A DNA stretch of 64,000 nt from Blautia pseudococcoides (lineage in GTDB: Bacteria > Bacillota > Clostridia > Lachnospirales > Lachnospiraceae): positions 3,533,501 to 3,597,500 of the forward strand of contig NZ_CP015405.2 of NCBI RefSeq assembly GCF_001689125.2. The letters run 5' to 3'. Made by a program: the position numbers and the translations under genes. How positions within the stretch are numbered: the first letter of the stretch is position 1; the number at the start of each line of letters is the position of its first letter. Below the pieces are notes generated by a model. The model searched no databases. It saw only the letters and a program-made list of their open reading frames with translations, and was not told the DNA's origin. This document shows, piece by piece, positions 7,025-16,458 of this stretch.

Positions 7025-7130
7025 TAGGTTTTTAATTTTTTTTTTATCCTCCACGCTTGCCATTTTTCCATGAATTGTTTATAGTAAAAGGTAAGCGAAA
7101 TTTACCTATTTATAAAGGAGTTACAATACT

Positions 7131-8876
7131 ATGAAATCATCATCAGATCTGAAGACCATGCTGGCCTCCATCCACCGGAGGAGTTATCCCGCCTATAAAG
7201 ATTTACGGGGCGTCTACGCTTTCGGTGACTATACATTATCCATTGACCATGTACAGGGCGACCCCTTTGCGGCACCCTCCAGCCTAAGTATCAGGATTCC
7301 ACTCAGCACAGCCGGTTTTCCTGCCCATTATTATAAGGAAAAGCATACCCGGATCGCCCTTCAGGACCATCTGAACAGACAGTTTGAACAGCAGGTGTAT
7401 CAATTCAGCTTCAAGGCCAAGGGTTCCGGCAAAAGCGGACTGATCTCTGTCAGCCGCTGCGGGCAGGAAATCCTGGACCGCACTGCCTGCGAAATTACGG
7501 ATACGGATTTGACCGCCCGCTTCACCGTCGGTTTCCCTGCAAACGGCAGGACCATCAATGCACCGGAGCTGGAAAAAATCCTGTTTGAATTTCTCCCGGT
7601 ATGCGTACGGAAATCCTTCCTGTATAAAAACCTGAATGCAAAAGCCATGGAGAATGTGTTCTTTTTGGCAGAAGACCAGCAATTTATAAGAGAAGAACTG
7701 AAAAAGCGGGATCTGGCCGCCTTCGTGGCGGATGGTGCCATCCTTCCAAGACAGAGCGGCGTATCGGACAAGCCGCTAAAGAGCTGCGTCCCCTTCTCCT
7801 CCCCCGGATCCATGCGCACAGAGCTTGCTCTTCCCCACAAAGGGAAGATCACCGGAATGGGCATCCCCGTGGGTATTACCCTGATCGTGGGAGGCGGCTA
7901 TCACGGGAAATCCACTCTGCTGAACGCACTGGAATCCGGTGTGTACAACCACATTGCCGGGGACGGAAGGGAATATGTCATTGCAGATGACACAGCAGTG
8001 AAACTGCGCTCTGAGGACGGACGTTTTGTAAAAGACGTGGACATCTCCATGTTCATCAATGACCTCCCCAACAAGAAGGATACCCACTGTTTCTCCACTC
8101 CGGACGCCAGCGGAAGCACATCCCAGGCAGCCGCTATTGTGGAGAGCATGGAGGCAGGCTCCCATCTGTTTTTCATCGATGAAGATACCTCTGCCACCAA
8201 CTTCATGGTGCGTGATACCTTCATGCAGCATGTGATCAGCCGGCACAAAGAGCCTATCACTCCGTTTTTGGAGCGCGCAGGGGATTTGTATTCCAAAGCG
8301 GGTATCTCCACCATCTTAGTGGCAGGAAGCAGCGGCGCCTTCTTCCACATTGCGGACACCATTATCCAGATGGACTGCTACCGTCCCGTGGACATAACAC
8401 AATCCGTGAAGAAGCTCTGTAAAGACTTTCCGCTGCCCCCTGCAGACACGCCTGCCTTTGTCCTGCCTGAAAGCCGCAGGATCATGACCACACCGGATTT
8501 TCGTGACTCCTCCCCCCGCCATCGGGGACGCGGACCCAAAGACAACGGACACGGCGGCAGGGAGGAACGGAGTTTAAAAACCAAGACCCATGACCGCTAT
8601 ACCTTCTCCATCGGCAAAGAATCCGTGGACCTGCGGTATGTGGAACAGCTCACCGACTTTGAACAGACGGCTGCCCTTGCGGCCATCCTTCGCTACGCGT
8701 GTGAAAACCTGATCGACGGAAGAAAAACCCTGGACCAGATCGTCAGGCTGCTCCTGCACCAGCTTGAGACCAAAGGCCTCTCCTCTGTCTGCGGGACTTC
8801 CTACACCCCGTGCGGACTGGCTATGCCCAGGCCTCAGGAGATATACGCCTGCTTTAATCGTTTCAGAAGACAGTAA
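7131..8876 (+). CDS. ABC-class P-loop ATPase of unknown function (COG3044/PF09818-like)
   Basis: A 581-residue soluble protein. Residues 1-240 form an N-terminal domain. Residues 250-261 hold a Walker A (GGGYHGKSTLL). Residues 315-330 (STPDASGSTSQAA) sit where the ABC signature is expected, and residues 345-353 (HLFFIDEDTS) form Walker B. There are no membrane helices and no partner permease gene, so it is not a transporter. It resembles the family annotated as predicted ABC-class ATPase, whose role is not established. A basic, Arg/Gly-rich stretch around residues 455-485 (RHRGRGPKDNGHGG) could bind nucleic acid. RBS AAAGGAG precedes ATG 7131. It is monocistronic between tRNA-Arg and a terminator. 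Confidence 0.8.
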   Translation: MKSSSDLKTMLASIHRRSYPAYKDLRGVYAFGDYTLSIDHVQGDPFAAPSSLSIRIPLSTAGFPAHYYKEKHTRIALQDHLNRQFEQQVYQFSFKAKGSGKSGLISVSRCGQEILDRTACEITDTDLTARFTVGFPANGRTINAPELEKILFEFLPVCVRKSFLYKNLNAKAMENVFFLAEDQQFIREELKKRDLAAFVADGAILPRQSGVSDKPLKSCVPFSSPGSMRTELALPHKGKITGMGIPVGITLIVGGGYHGKSTLLNALESGVYNHIAGDGREYVIADDTAVKLRSEDGRFVKDVDISMFINDLPNKKDTHCFSTPDASGSTSQAAAIVESMEAGSHLFFIDEDTSATNFMVRDTFMQHVISRHKEPITPFLERAGDLYSKAGISTILVAGSSGAFFHIADTIIQMDCYRPVDITQSVKKLCKDFPLPPADTPAFVLPESRRIMTTPDFRDSSPRHRGRGPKDNGHGGREERSLKTKTHDRYTFSIGKESVDLRYVEQLTDFEQTAALAAILRYACENLIDGRKTLDQIVRLLLHQLETKGLSSVCGTSYTPCGLAMPRPQEIYACFNRFRRQ

Positions 8877-8963
8877 AACTACGAAATAAGCCTTGTGCGG
8901 CATAGGCAGCAAAACAGGCAGCAGTAAGTCTCTTTGCAAAGCACCTGTTGTCATGAAAAGAAC

Positions 8964-8999
8964 GAGCACAGAGAATCTCCTCCGCATTTCTCTGTGCTC
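8964..8999. terminator. Bidirectional terminator
   Basis: GAGCACAGAGAA (8964-8975) pairs with TTCTCTGTGCTC (8988-8999) around a 12-base loop, followed by GTTTCTATACTTCTATTTT on the plus strand. It lies between convergent genes, the ATPase (plus) and the aldo/keto reductase (minus), and can serve both. Confidence 0.85.
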
Positions 9000-9011
9000 G
9001 TTTCTATACTT

Positions 9012-10025
9012 CTATTTTGCAATTATCCCATCCACATCCCACAGATCTTCCCAGCCTTTTGCACCGGCCCAGAGAAATACCTGGCCTTTTACCAGGCGGC
9101 AGTTCTTGTCGGCAAGACGGATCTTCTCCATCTCCTCATCTGTGAGCGGGTCCTCAGTGATGCATTTCAGATTGCTGATGTACTGGGGTTCCTTCACAGA
9201 GAAGGGGATTGGCACCTGTCCCCGCTGCACAGCCCATTTCAGGCACACCACCGCCGGATGTATCCGGTGTGCTTCTGCGATCTCCAGGATCTCGGGCATC
9301 TGGGTATCTGCAACGTCCTCAGAGGTCCTGTCACGCTCCGGGCGTGAAGGGGAGCCAATGGGACAATAGCCGATGGGCACAATATTGTGTTTTTGCACGT
9401 AATCAAACAATTCCGGCTGCTGAAAGCCCGGATGAAGCTCCATCTCAATGGCAGCAGGCTGGATCTTACAGAGGGTAAGCACTGCTTCCAGCTTCGGTAT
9501 GGTCATATTAGACATGCCGATGTGGCGCACAAGCCCCTCCTCCAAAAGCTGCTCGCACTGTCTCCACACACCCATGAACTCCTCCGTGGAAAAAGGTCTG
9601 GAATCCGGGTTCCTGGAATTGCCGTCACAGCCCGGTGCATGGTAATTCGGAAACGGCCAGTGTACAAAGTACAGATCCAGATAGGAAAGGCCCAGATCCG
9701 TAAGGCTCTGCTTACAGGACGCTATGACCTCTCCATCCCCGTGCATATCATTCCACACCTTTCCGGTGATAAACAACTCTTCTCTCTTTACAACCTGATC
9801 CTCAAAGAGGTGCCCCAGGACAGCACCGATCTCCTTCTCATTCTGGTAGACGGAAGCGCAGTCTATGAGACGGTATCCGTTTTCCACGGCACCATATACG
9901 GCGCTTGACACCTGCTCCGGGGAATACTTATCAGAACCAAAGGTGCCGATACCCATAGCAGGCATTCTGGCCCCTGTATATAAAGTTTTGTAGGGTACTT
10001 TTGCCGGGTCTACTCCTTTTGCCAT
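9012..10025 (-). CDS. Aldo/keto reductase
   Basis: A 337-residue NAD(P)H-dependent aldo/keto reductase with the (beta/alpha)8 fold. It shows the N-terminal MPAMGIGTFGS, the catalytic Asp/Tyr region (GYRLIDCASVYQNE), Lys in ITGKVWND and His in FVHWPFP (tetrad D-Y-K-H all visible). The start is ATG 10025 with AAGGTAGG upstream; the longer frame to 10067 runs into the preceding dehydrogenase gene and is not needed. It lies 7 bases after the alcohol dehydrogenase, so the two form a pair at the end of the sugar operon. A likely role is reduction or oxidation of a released sugar or its aldehyde product; the substrate is not visible. Confidence 0.85.
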   Translation of the reverse strand: MAKGVDPAKVPYKTLYTGARMPAMGIGTFGSDKYSPEQVSSAVYGAVENGYRLIDCASVYQNEKEIGAVLGHLFEDQVVKREELFITGKVWNDMHGDGEVIASCKQSLTDLGLSYLDLYFVHWPFPNYHAPGCDGNSRNPDSRPFSTEEFMGVWRQCEQLLEEGLVRHIGMSNMTIPKLEAVLTLCKIQPAAIEMELHPGFQQPELFDYVQKHNIVPIGYCPIGSPSRPERDRTSEDVADTQMPEILEIAEAHRIHPAVVCLKWAVQRGQVPIPFSVKEPQYISNLKCITEDPLTDEEMEKIRLADKNCRLVKGQVFLWAGAKGWEDLWDVDGIIAK

Positions 10026-10032
10026 AATAAAC

Positions 10033-11115
10033 CTACCTTTCATCCTGGTCGCCGAAAATAACCGCAACCTTGCCGCACTGTCCGCCTGCCATCAGCTTAT
10101 AAGCCTCCCCGGCTCTCTCAATGGAAAATTCATCTGTGATCAGGTCCTCCGGATGGATGTTCCAGCGCACCAGACGCTCCACCAGTTCTTCCATCCTCCA
10201 CAGACTTGTCACCCAGGAACCGTAAATGGTCTTCTGTCCGTGAATAATATCCGGGCTGGGATTGAAGGTACAGGTTCCGCCCTCTCCCACAAATGCAATT
10301 TTGCCCCACTCTCTTGTGGCACGGATTGCAAGCTGACGGCCTGCATCATTGGCGCTGGCATCAATGGCCCGCTCCACGCCGCGGCCTCCGGTCACTTCCA
10401 GAATTTCATCCAGAGTATTATCACCCGGTTTAAATACATGGTCCACAAGTCCCAGTTTTTCAGCCAGGCCAATGCGGTACTCATTCATTTCCACACCGAT
10501 CAATTTATTTGCCCCCAGCGCTTTGGCAAGCATAAGGGCAGCCAGTCCTACAGGTCCCAGTCCTGTGACCAAAACCGCATCATTTCCGCTGATACCGATC
10601 TTTTCAATGGCCTCATAAACCGTACCGAATCCGCAGGCTACCTGTGCACCGTCCTTGTATGTAAGTTCATCCGGAAGTGCGATCAGGTCTTTCTCCTCTG
10701 CCAGTATGTACGGAGCCATGCCGCCGTTTCTCTGCCAGCCGTATGCCTGGCGGAATCTGCTTTTACAGGAGATATAATATCCTCTGCGGCAGTCATTGCA
10801 CACTCCGCACCCTGAAATGTGATACACGATCACTCTGTCGCCTTTTTTGAATCTGCGGAGGCCTTCGCCTTCCTCCACGATCACACCGCAGGGCTCATGG
10901 CCTGCCACCATGCCGGGAATATATCCCTCAGGTCCTTTTCCCACGTGTTCCCTGTAAATGCAGCGGATGTCACTGCCGCAGATTGTAGTTGCCTTTGTCT
11001 GGATCAGCACCTGTCCATGGCCCGGTTTCGGCACATCAAACTCTTTCATTTCCACTGAGCTGTTCCCCGGAAGTATCGCACCTGCCATTTTTTTCGGAAG
11101 CATTTTCACTGCCAT
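10033..11115 (-). CDS. Zinc-dependent medium-chain alcohol/polyol dehydrogenase
   Basis: A 360-residue member of the Zn-MDR superfamily (threonine/sorbitol dehydrogenase-like). The catalytic zinc ligands appear in TTICGSDIR (Cys) and AGHEPCGVI (His-Glu). The structural zinc loop is GCGVCNDCRRGYYISC (four Cys), and the Rossmann motif is VTGLGPVGLAAL near residues 182-193. RBS GGGAGG is 9 bases before ATG 11115. It probably oxidises a sugar alcohol or a hydroxyl of a sugar using NAD(P); the partner aldo/keto reductase follows. A promoter-like TATAAT lies upstream at 11175-11180, so this pair may be expressed separately from the rhamnosidase. Confidence 0.85.
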   Translation of the reverse strand: MAVKMLPKKMAGAILPGNSSVEMKEFDVPKPGHGQVLIQTKATTICGSDIRCIYREHVGKGPEGYIPGMVAGHEPCGVIVEEGEGLRRFKKGDRVIVYHISGCGVCNDCRRGYYISCKSRFRQAYGWQRNGGMAPYILAEEKDLIALPDELTYKDGAQVACGFGTVYEAIEKIGISGNDAVLVTGLGPVGLAALMLAKALGANKLIGVEMNEYRIGLAEKLGLVDHVFKPGDNTLDEILEVTGGRGVERAIDASANDAGRQLAIRATREWGKIAFVGEGGTCTFNPSPDIIHGQKTIYGSWVTSLWRMEELVERLVRWNIHPEDLITDEFSIERAGEAYKLMAGGQCGKVAVIFGDQDER

Positions 11116-11174
11116 AATCGTTATCCTCCCAATCCTTCAATTCCAGCGTTTTCTGCTGTTTTTTATTTGTCCTT

Positions 11175-11203
11175 ATTATACCATTCTGCCTGCAGGTTAT
11201 TAG
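11175..11203 (-). promoter_or_regulatory. Possible promoter for the dehydrogenase/reductase pair
   Basis: A TATAAT hexamer on the minus strand (11180-11175) lies 60 bases before the dehydrogenase start, inside the 136-base gap after the rhamnosidase gene. The -35 region (CTCTAA-like) is weak. This is the only sizeable gap in the downstream half of the operon. Confidence 0.3.
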
Positions 11204-11251
11204 AGATATCTGCGACACCTTGAAATCTATCATGTCGTGTTTTCGTATATT

Positions 11252-13921
11252 TTACAGATTACCAAATCCGTGATGTTCTCCTCTCCGGAAAAGGATACGG
11301 TAAGTGCCTGACCCGGCTTCTGCCTCCATATAGCCACTTTTCTGTACAAAGGAAAGGCTGTCCGCCTCAAGAACCTCTTCTGCCTCGTCCAAGCGCACGC
11401 TGGCGGTGGTATTGGCAGGGATCCTGACTGTAAGTATGACCTTGTCATCCTCCCTTTCCCAGCGCACACCCTCCTCCCCATAGATGGAATGATAAGTACC
11501 GTCCACGAACTGCAGGCCGCCGCCTATGCGCGGATAAAAAACAGCATGTTTGAACCCTGTGCAGGCTTCATCAGCCTCAATACCGGCCATGACCCGGTAC
11601 ATCCATTCTCCGATGGCGCCGTAAGCATAATGGTTAAAGGAATTCATGCCGGGGCTCCACATGGAACCATCGGGCTTAATGCCGTCCCAGTGTTCCCAGA
11701 CCGTAGTGGCACCCATTTTCACCTGATACAGCCAGGAGGGGAAATCCTCCTTCAGAAGCAGATCATAAGCCTCTTTTACACACCCGTTCTGACTGAGGGC
11801 ATGACAGAAATACGGTGTACCCACAAAACCGGTGACCAGATGCCCGTTTTCCTTATCCAGGAGCCGTTTCAGTCCCGCCACAGTCTTCTTCACATATGCC
11901 TGCGGTACCAGTTTGAAATACAAGGCAACAATATGGGCTGTCTGTGTCTGGGCAGTCATGGTTCCGTCATCCTTAAAAAATGTTCTCTGGAATTTTTCCA
12001 CAATATGGCTGTACAGCTTTTCATATTCCCGGGCTGTCTCCTCTTTCCCAAGGGCTCTTGCCATCTTTGCAAAAAGTCCGGTGGAATACGCATAATATGC
12101 CGTACAAGTCAGGTCATTGGGCGTGGCGCCGAAATAGCTCCCCTCCTCCGCGTCCAGGGCAACCCAATCCCCAAACTGCAGTTTATAATTCCAGATATGA
12201 TCTTCCGAATGACACCTCATGAAATCGATCCATGCTTTCATGCTGCTGTACTGCCTCTCTAAAATGGCCTTATCCCCATACATGAGATACAAAGTCCAGG
12301 GATTGATCACTGCCACGTCCGCCCAGGCTGCCGCGGAATGAGGGCCCTGCCTCAGAAGCCAGTTTCCGTCCGTACGGCCCTCTTCTATGTTTGGCACTAC
12401 ATGGGGCACGCCCCCTTCCGGTGTCTGGTCCGCCTCCACATCTCTGAGCCACTTTTTATAAAAGGTGTATGTATTCATAAGATAGCAGGCGGTACGGCAG
12501 AAAATCTGTGCATCCCCTGTCCATCCCAGGCGCTCGTCTCTCTGGGGACAGTCTGTGGGCACATCCAGAAAATTCCCCTTCAGCCCCCACAGGTAATTGT
12601 GGTGAAGCTGATTTAAAAGCGGATGGGAACAGGTTATGTTTCCTGTCCTCTCCATCTCTGAATGCAGGGTACAGGCCGTAAAATTTTCTTTCTCTGCCTC
12701 TCCGGGCCAGGAGACGATCTTTGCATACTGAAAGCCCATATAAGTAAAATGAGGATGATAAGTGACGGTTCCCTCTCTGGCAAATGTATATTTCATGGAA
12801 GCCTTTGCATGCCGCAGATTATCCAGATATACGTTCCCTTCATGATCCAGCACCTCAAAACAGTGCAGCTCGATCACATCTCCCGGTTTTCCGTATGCAG
12901 TCACCCGGATGCGTCCTGCCAGGTTCTGGCCGAAATCAATGACCAGTTCCCCTTTCGGCGTTCTGAAGATCCGCTTTGCAGGCAGTTCATCCATTACCCG
13001 GACCCTGGAACCGCTCTGTGCCCGGAGAACCCCTGTATCAAAGGGTACCAGTACCACATCTCTCCATTCTCCCTGTGGGGCTGCATCCACGGCCCAGCCC
13101 GGGATTTCTTTCGCCGCATCATAAATTTCGCCGTTGTAAATATCCGCAAACACAACCGGAGCATCACAACCCTTCCAGGATGGGCCGGTGCACACTGTCT
13201 CTGTACTTCCGTCCTCATACCGGATATATATCTGCATGGCAAATCCGGTTTTACTGCCATAGTTGTTTCTGGCACGTGTAAGACCCATAATTCCCTTATA
13301 CCATCCGGCGCCCAGCATGGCCCCTGCCACATTTATGCCTTCTTTCAGAGCAGAAGCCACATCATAGGTCTGATACAGCAGATGTCTGCGGTAGGAGGTC
13401 CAGCCCGGTGTCATCTCGTCTTCCCCCACCTTCTCCCCGTTCAGATAAAAGTTATAAAGACCAAGGGCAGTGGTAAATGCGTAGGCTTCCCTTACTTTTC
13501 CCTTTACCCGGAAAGTTCCCCTTACATATGTGCCTTTTGACTCCTCTTTATAGGAATCATCCGTCTCCCCGGAGACAAACGGAGCCTTAAGGCCCTCCTC
13601 CAAAAGGGAGGTGACAAACCAGGCCGTTTCACTCCATCCTGTCTCCTCTTCTGCTGTCCATACCCGGACACGGACAAAATATTTAGATGCTGGCATGATC
13701 TCTGTATCCTTAACAAAAATATGCGCTGATTCACGGTCCTGTATTTGCCCGCTGTCATATATAAGTTCCGAAAATGCCCGGTCCGCTGCGATCTGCAGTC
13801 TGTAGCTTGTCTGCACCACATTTCTCCTGTCACTTTCCAGCTCCCATCCAAACTGCGGCATAGCCTCCACGCCCACCGGATTGACCTGATAATCCATATG
13901 TATCTTTTTTACTTTCAGCAT
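11252..13921 (-). CDS. Alpha-L-rhamnosidase, GH78
   Basis: An 889-residue cytoplasmic glycoside hydrolase family 78 enzyme that releases terminal alpha-L-rhamnose by inversion. The N-terminal fibronectin-like and jelly-roll domains (WELESDRRNVVQTSYRLQIA, FYLNGEKVGEDEMTPGWTSYRR) precede the (alpha/alpha)6 barrel with the hallmark DVPTDCPQRDERLGWTGDAQ near residue 430, which holds catalytic acids. WSPGMNSFNHYAYGAIGEW near residue 775 is also typical. Start ATG 13921 fits AAAAGGAG; the upstream extension has no RBS. No signal peptide is present, so it acts on imported oligosaccharides. Rhamnose occurs in pectin (RG-I, RG-II) and flavonoid glycosides. No rhamnose isomerase, kinase or aldolase of the classical set is in the window. 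Confidence 0.92.
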   Translation of the reverse strand: MLKVKKIHMDYQVNPVGVEAMPQFGWELESDRRNVVQTSYRLQIAADRAFSELIYDSGQIQDRESAHIFVKDTEIMPASKYFVRVRVWTAEEETGWSETAWFVTSLLEEGLKAPFVSGETDDSYKEESKGTYVRGTFRVKGKVREAYAFTTALGLYNFYLNGEKVGEDEMTPGWTSYRRHLLYQTYDVASALKEGINVAGAMLGAGWYKGIMGLTRARNNYGSKTGFAMQIYIRYEDGSTETVCTGPSWKGCDAPVVFADIYNGEIYDAAKEIPGWAVDAAPQGEWRDVVLVPFDTGVLRAQSGSRVRVMDELPAKRIFRTPKGELVIDFGQNLAGRIRVTAYGKPGDVIELHCFEVLDHEGNVYLDNLRHAKASMKYTFAREGTVTYHPHFTYMGFQYAKIVSWPGEAEKENFTACTLHSEMERTGNITCSHPLLNQLHHNYLWGLKGNFLDVPTDCPQRDERLGWTGDAQIFCRTACYLMNTYTFYKKWLRDVEADQTPEGGVPHVVPNIEEGRTDGNWLLRQGPHSAAAWADVAVINPWTLYLMYGDKAILERQYSSMKAWIDFMRCHSEDHIWNYKLQFGDWVALDAEEGSYFGATPNDLTCTAYYAYSTGLFAKMARALGKEETAREYEKLYSHIVEKFQRTFFKDDGTMTAQTQTAHIVALYFKLVPQAYVKKTVAGLKRLLDKENGHLVTGFVGTPYFCHALSQNGCVKEAYDLLLKEDFPSWLYQVKMGATTVWEHWDGIKPDGSMWSPGMNSFNHYAYGAIGEWMYRVMAGIEADEACTGFKHAVFYPRIGGGLQFVDGTYHSIYGEEGVRWEREDDKVILTVRIPANTTASVRLDEAEEVLEADSLSFVQKSGYMEAEAGSGTYRILFRRGEHHGFGNL

Positions 13922-14028
13922 TCTGACTCCTTTTCTATCCTGAATATACAGTAATGTCCCGTCCATTCACAGTCTCGGACAAAAACCCATGCAGGACCAC
14001 AGCGACGTGCCCGGCTGCCCTCCAAGTG

Positions 14029-15529
14029 TCATCCATCCTCTGTATTACTTTTCAGAAGCATAGACAGGGCATCCTGCCATCCTCTGTATTTTCTTTCCCG
14101 CTCTGCCCCTGACATCACAGGTGTATAAAACGTGCCGTGTTTCCCTTCAAAAAGCATCTCTTTTTTGTAGATCCCGCACCCCAGTCCCGCAGCATAAGCC
14201 GCCCCGATTCCGGACAGTTCCTCGGCATCCGGCACATAAACGGTGCTTCCCAGAATATCACTTTGAAACTGCATCAGCCATTTATTGTTGGTGGGCCCGC
14301 CGTCAACACGCAGTTCTATACGGGGAACCTCCCCCGCCTTTTTCATAAGAGACACCACATCTGCGATCTGATATGCAATACTTTCAAGCCCTGCCTTGAC
14401 CAGCTCGGCCTTTCCTGTTGTACGGCTCATGCCGCAGAAGGCAGCCGACACGCCGCTTCTAAAGTAGGGCGCCCCAAGTCCGGTAAATGCAGGCACAAGA
14501 TATGTCTTATCTGCCGGATTGGCCTCACGGGCCAGGGTTTCCGACTCCCCCGGGGCGGTCAGCAGGCCAAGCCTGTCCTTCATCCAGGTGACTACGGCAC
14601 CGGTATAATTGATATTTCCTTCCAGTACATACCGGACCTCCCCCCTCTGTCTTCCAGGCAAGGGAGGTCACAACTCCCAAATCCGAAAATACGGGCTTTT
14701 CCCCGATATTCATCATAATAGAAGATCCGGTGCCGTAGGTGGTTTTCATCATCCCCCGCCGCAGACACCCCTGTCCGAACAATGCTCCGTGGGAATCTCC
14801 AAGAACACCGTGTATAGGCACTGCATAGGGTAAAAGTCCTTCAAAGTCTGTCTCTCCGAAGAAACCGTCGGAATCTGTGACCTGCGCCATACATGCCTTT
14901 GGTATCCCGAAATAAGCCAGAAGTTCTTCATCCCACGCAAGGGTGGTAATATTAAAAAGCTGTGTTCTGGATGCGTTGGAGTAATCTGTCCTGAATTCTT
15001 TTCCTTTGGTCAGGCGGTATACAAGCCAGGAATCCACTGTGCCGCAGCAGATATTTCCCTGTTGGGCCTCCGGCCTGGTACCGGGAACTTGTTCCAGGAT
15101 CCAGGCCAGCTTGGCTGCGGAAAAATAAGGGGACAAAAGCAGCCCGGTCCGTTTCCTGACCTCTTCTGAGACGCCGCTTTTTTCCAGTCTCCTGCAGATG
15201 CCTTCTCCTCTGGCGCACTGCCAAACAATTGCGTTATATACAGGTTTTCCTGTGTGACGGTTCCAGGCAAGCGCTGTCTCCCTCTGGCTGCTGATGCCCA
15301 CACAGGCAATCTTCCCCCTGTCTATCCTGCTTTGTTCCAACAGATCCTTTACAGCCTTCAGGGTATTTTGGTAGATTTCCTCCGGATCATGTTCCACCCA
15401 CCCTTTTTCATCTATAAGCTGCGCGTGGCATTTATCCGTGCGCAGAAGCAGATCTCCCCGGCTGTCAAACAGCATGGCCTTGGTGCCCTGGGTACTCTGG
15501 TCTATTCCGATACAATATGTTTGCTTCAT
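14029..15529 (-). pseudogene. FGGY carbohydrate kinase, glycerol-kinase-like, split by a +1 frameshift
   Basis: Two frames together make a normal FGGY kinase of about 500 residues. The first (from ATG 15529) starts CIGIDQSTQGTKAMLFD and runs to SLAWKTEG near 14645. The second continues GEVRYVLEGNINYTGAVV to 14029. The break is at six G on the minus strand (14645-14640); five G would restore T-E-G-E-V-R-Y exactly. Both ATP-binding and sugar-binding halves are intact, so it is either a recent mutation, a phase-variable tract or a sequencing error. The start overlaps the transketolase stop by 4 bases (ATGA). By context it would phosphorylate a ketose made by the neighbouring isomerase (pentulose or apulose rather than glycerol). 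Without the G-tract correction the product lacks the C-terminal half and should be inactive. Confidence 0.8.
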
Positions 15530-16458
15530 CCCAATAACTCCACTGCCTTTTTGGCGATCCCTTCTTTGTTCAGACCATAATGATCAAATACTTCCTTTGA
15601 TGTTCCCGTGATCACAGGGGCATCCGGAAGCGCCATACAGGCTGTTCTCTTCGGACAGTCTGCACCTATTATCATGCTGACCATGGAGCCAAGACCGCCG
15701 TATGGCGCATGTTCCTCCACGGTGATCACTGCTTTTGCATGGGATGCCGCCCGGATCACCGCTTCCTCATCCAGCGGTTTCAGACAGTACATATCAAGGA
15801 CTGAGGCAAAGATCCCCTTCTCTTGCAGTATCTCTGCCGCCTCCATGGCAGGGCGCACCATCTCTCCGCAGGCGATGACTGCCACGTCTGTACCGTCCCG
15901 AAGAATAGTTGCCCTGTCCATAACAAACGGTACATTTTCCTCTGTATAGATATCCTCCACCGGATTTCTCCCCACACGGATGTAAGCCGGTTTCTCATCC
16001 TTTAAAAGGTTCTCTATGAGCTTTTTGGTCTGGTGCCGGTCACTGGGCACATAAACACGCATATTGGGAATTGCGCACATAGCTGCAAAATCCTGGGCGG
16101 AATGATGGCTCATGCCCAGTGCCCCATAGCTGATGCCTCCGCTGATACCGATCAATTTTACATTTGTATTGGAGTAGGCCACATCCACTTTTGCCTGCTC
16201 GTAACTTCTGGTGCTTAAAAAACAGGCCGGGGATGCTGCAAAAGGCTTCTTGCCTGCCTTGGCCATTCCCGCGGAAATACTCACCAGATTCTGTTCCGCT
16301 ATCCCCACCTCCACAAACTGTTCCGGATGGGCCTCCGCAAAAGGAGCCAGGGAAGCGCTGCCTCTGGAATCACTACAGAGCACCACAATATCTTTATCGG
16401 TATCCGCGTGCTCATTCAGTACTTGGCAGATAGCCTGCCTGTTTGGTATTTTATTCAT
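15526..16458 (-). CDS. Transketolase, C-terminal subunit
   Basis: A 310-residue protein holding the pyrimidine-binding (Pyr) and C-terminal domains of a split transketolase. It has the FVEVGIAEQNLVSISAGMA motif near residue 48 (Glu that activates thiamine diphosphate) and SYGALGMSHHSAQDFA near residue 115. Split transketolases act as heterotetramers with a separate ThDP-binding subunit, here the next gene upstream, with an 8-base overlap. The pair transfers two-carbon units between sugar phosphates. Its place between an isomerase and a kinase, with no aldolase, suggests that it cleaves the phosphorylated ketose of this pathway, as the AptAB pair does for apulose 4-phosphate. Housekeeping pentose-phosphate activity is the alternative. 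Confidence 0.88.
   Translation of the reverse strand: MNKIPNRQAICQVLNEHADTDKDIVVLCSDSRGSASLAPFAEAHPEQFVEVGIAEQNLVSISAGMAKAGKKPFAASPACFLSTRSYEQAKVDVAYSNTNVKLIGISGGISYGALGMSHHSAQDFAAMCAIPNMRVYVPSDRHQTKKLIENLLKDEKPAYIRVGRNPVEDIYTEENVPFVMDRATILRDGTDVAVIACGEMVRPAMEAAEILQEKGIFASVLDMYCLKPLDEEAVIRAASHAKAVITVEEHAPYGGLGSMVSMIIGADCPKRTACMALPDAPVITGTSKEVFDHYGLNKEGIAKKAVELLG

Noticed and set aside
6801..7073. 90-residue open frame over tRNA-Arg
   Set aside because: It runs through the terminator and the complement of tRNA-Arg; these RNA features explain the sequence.
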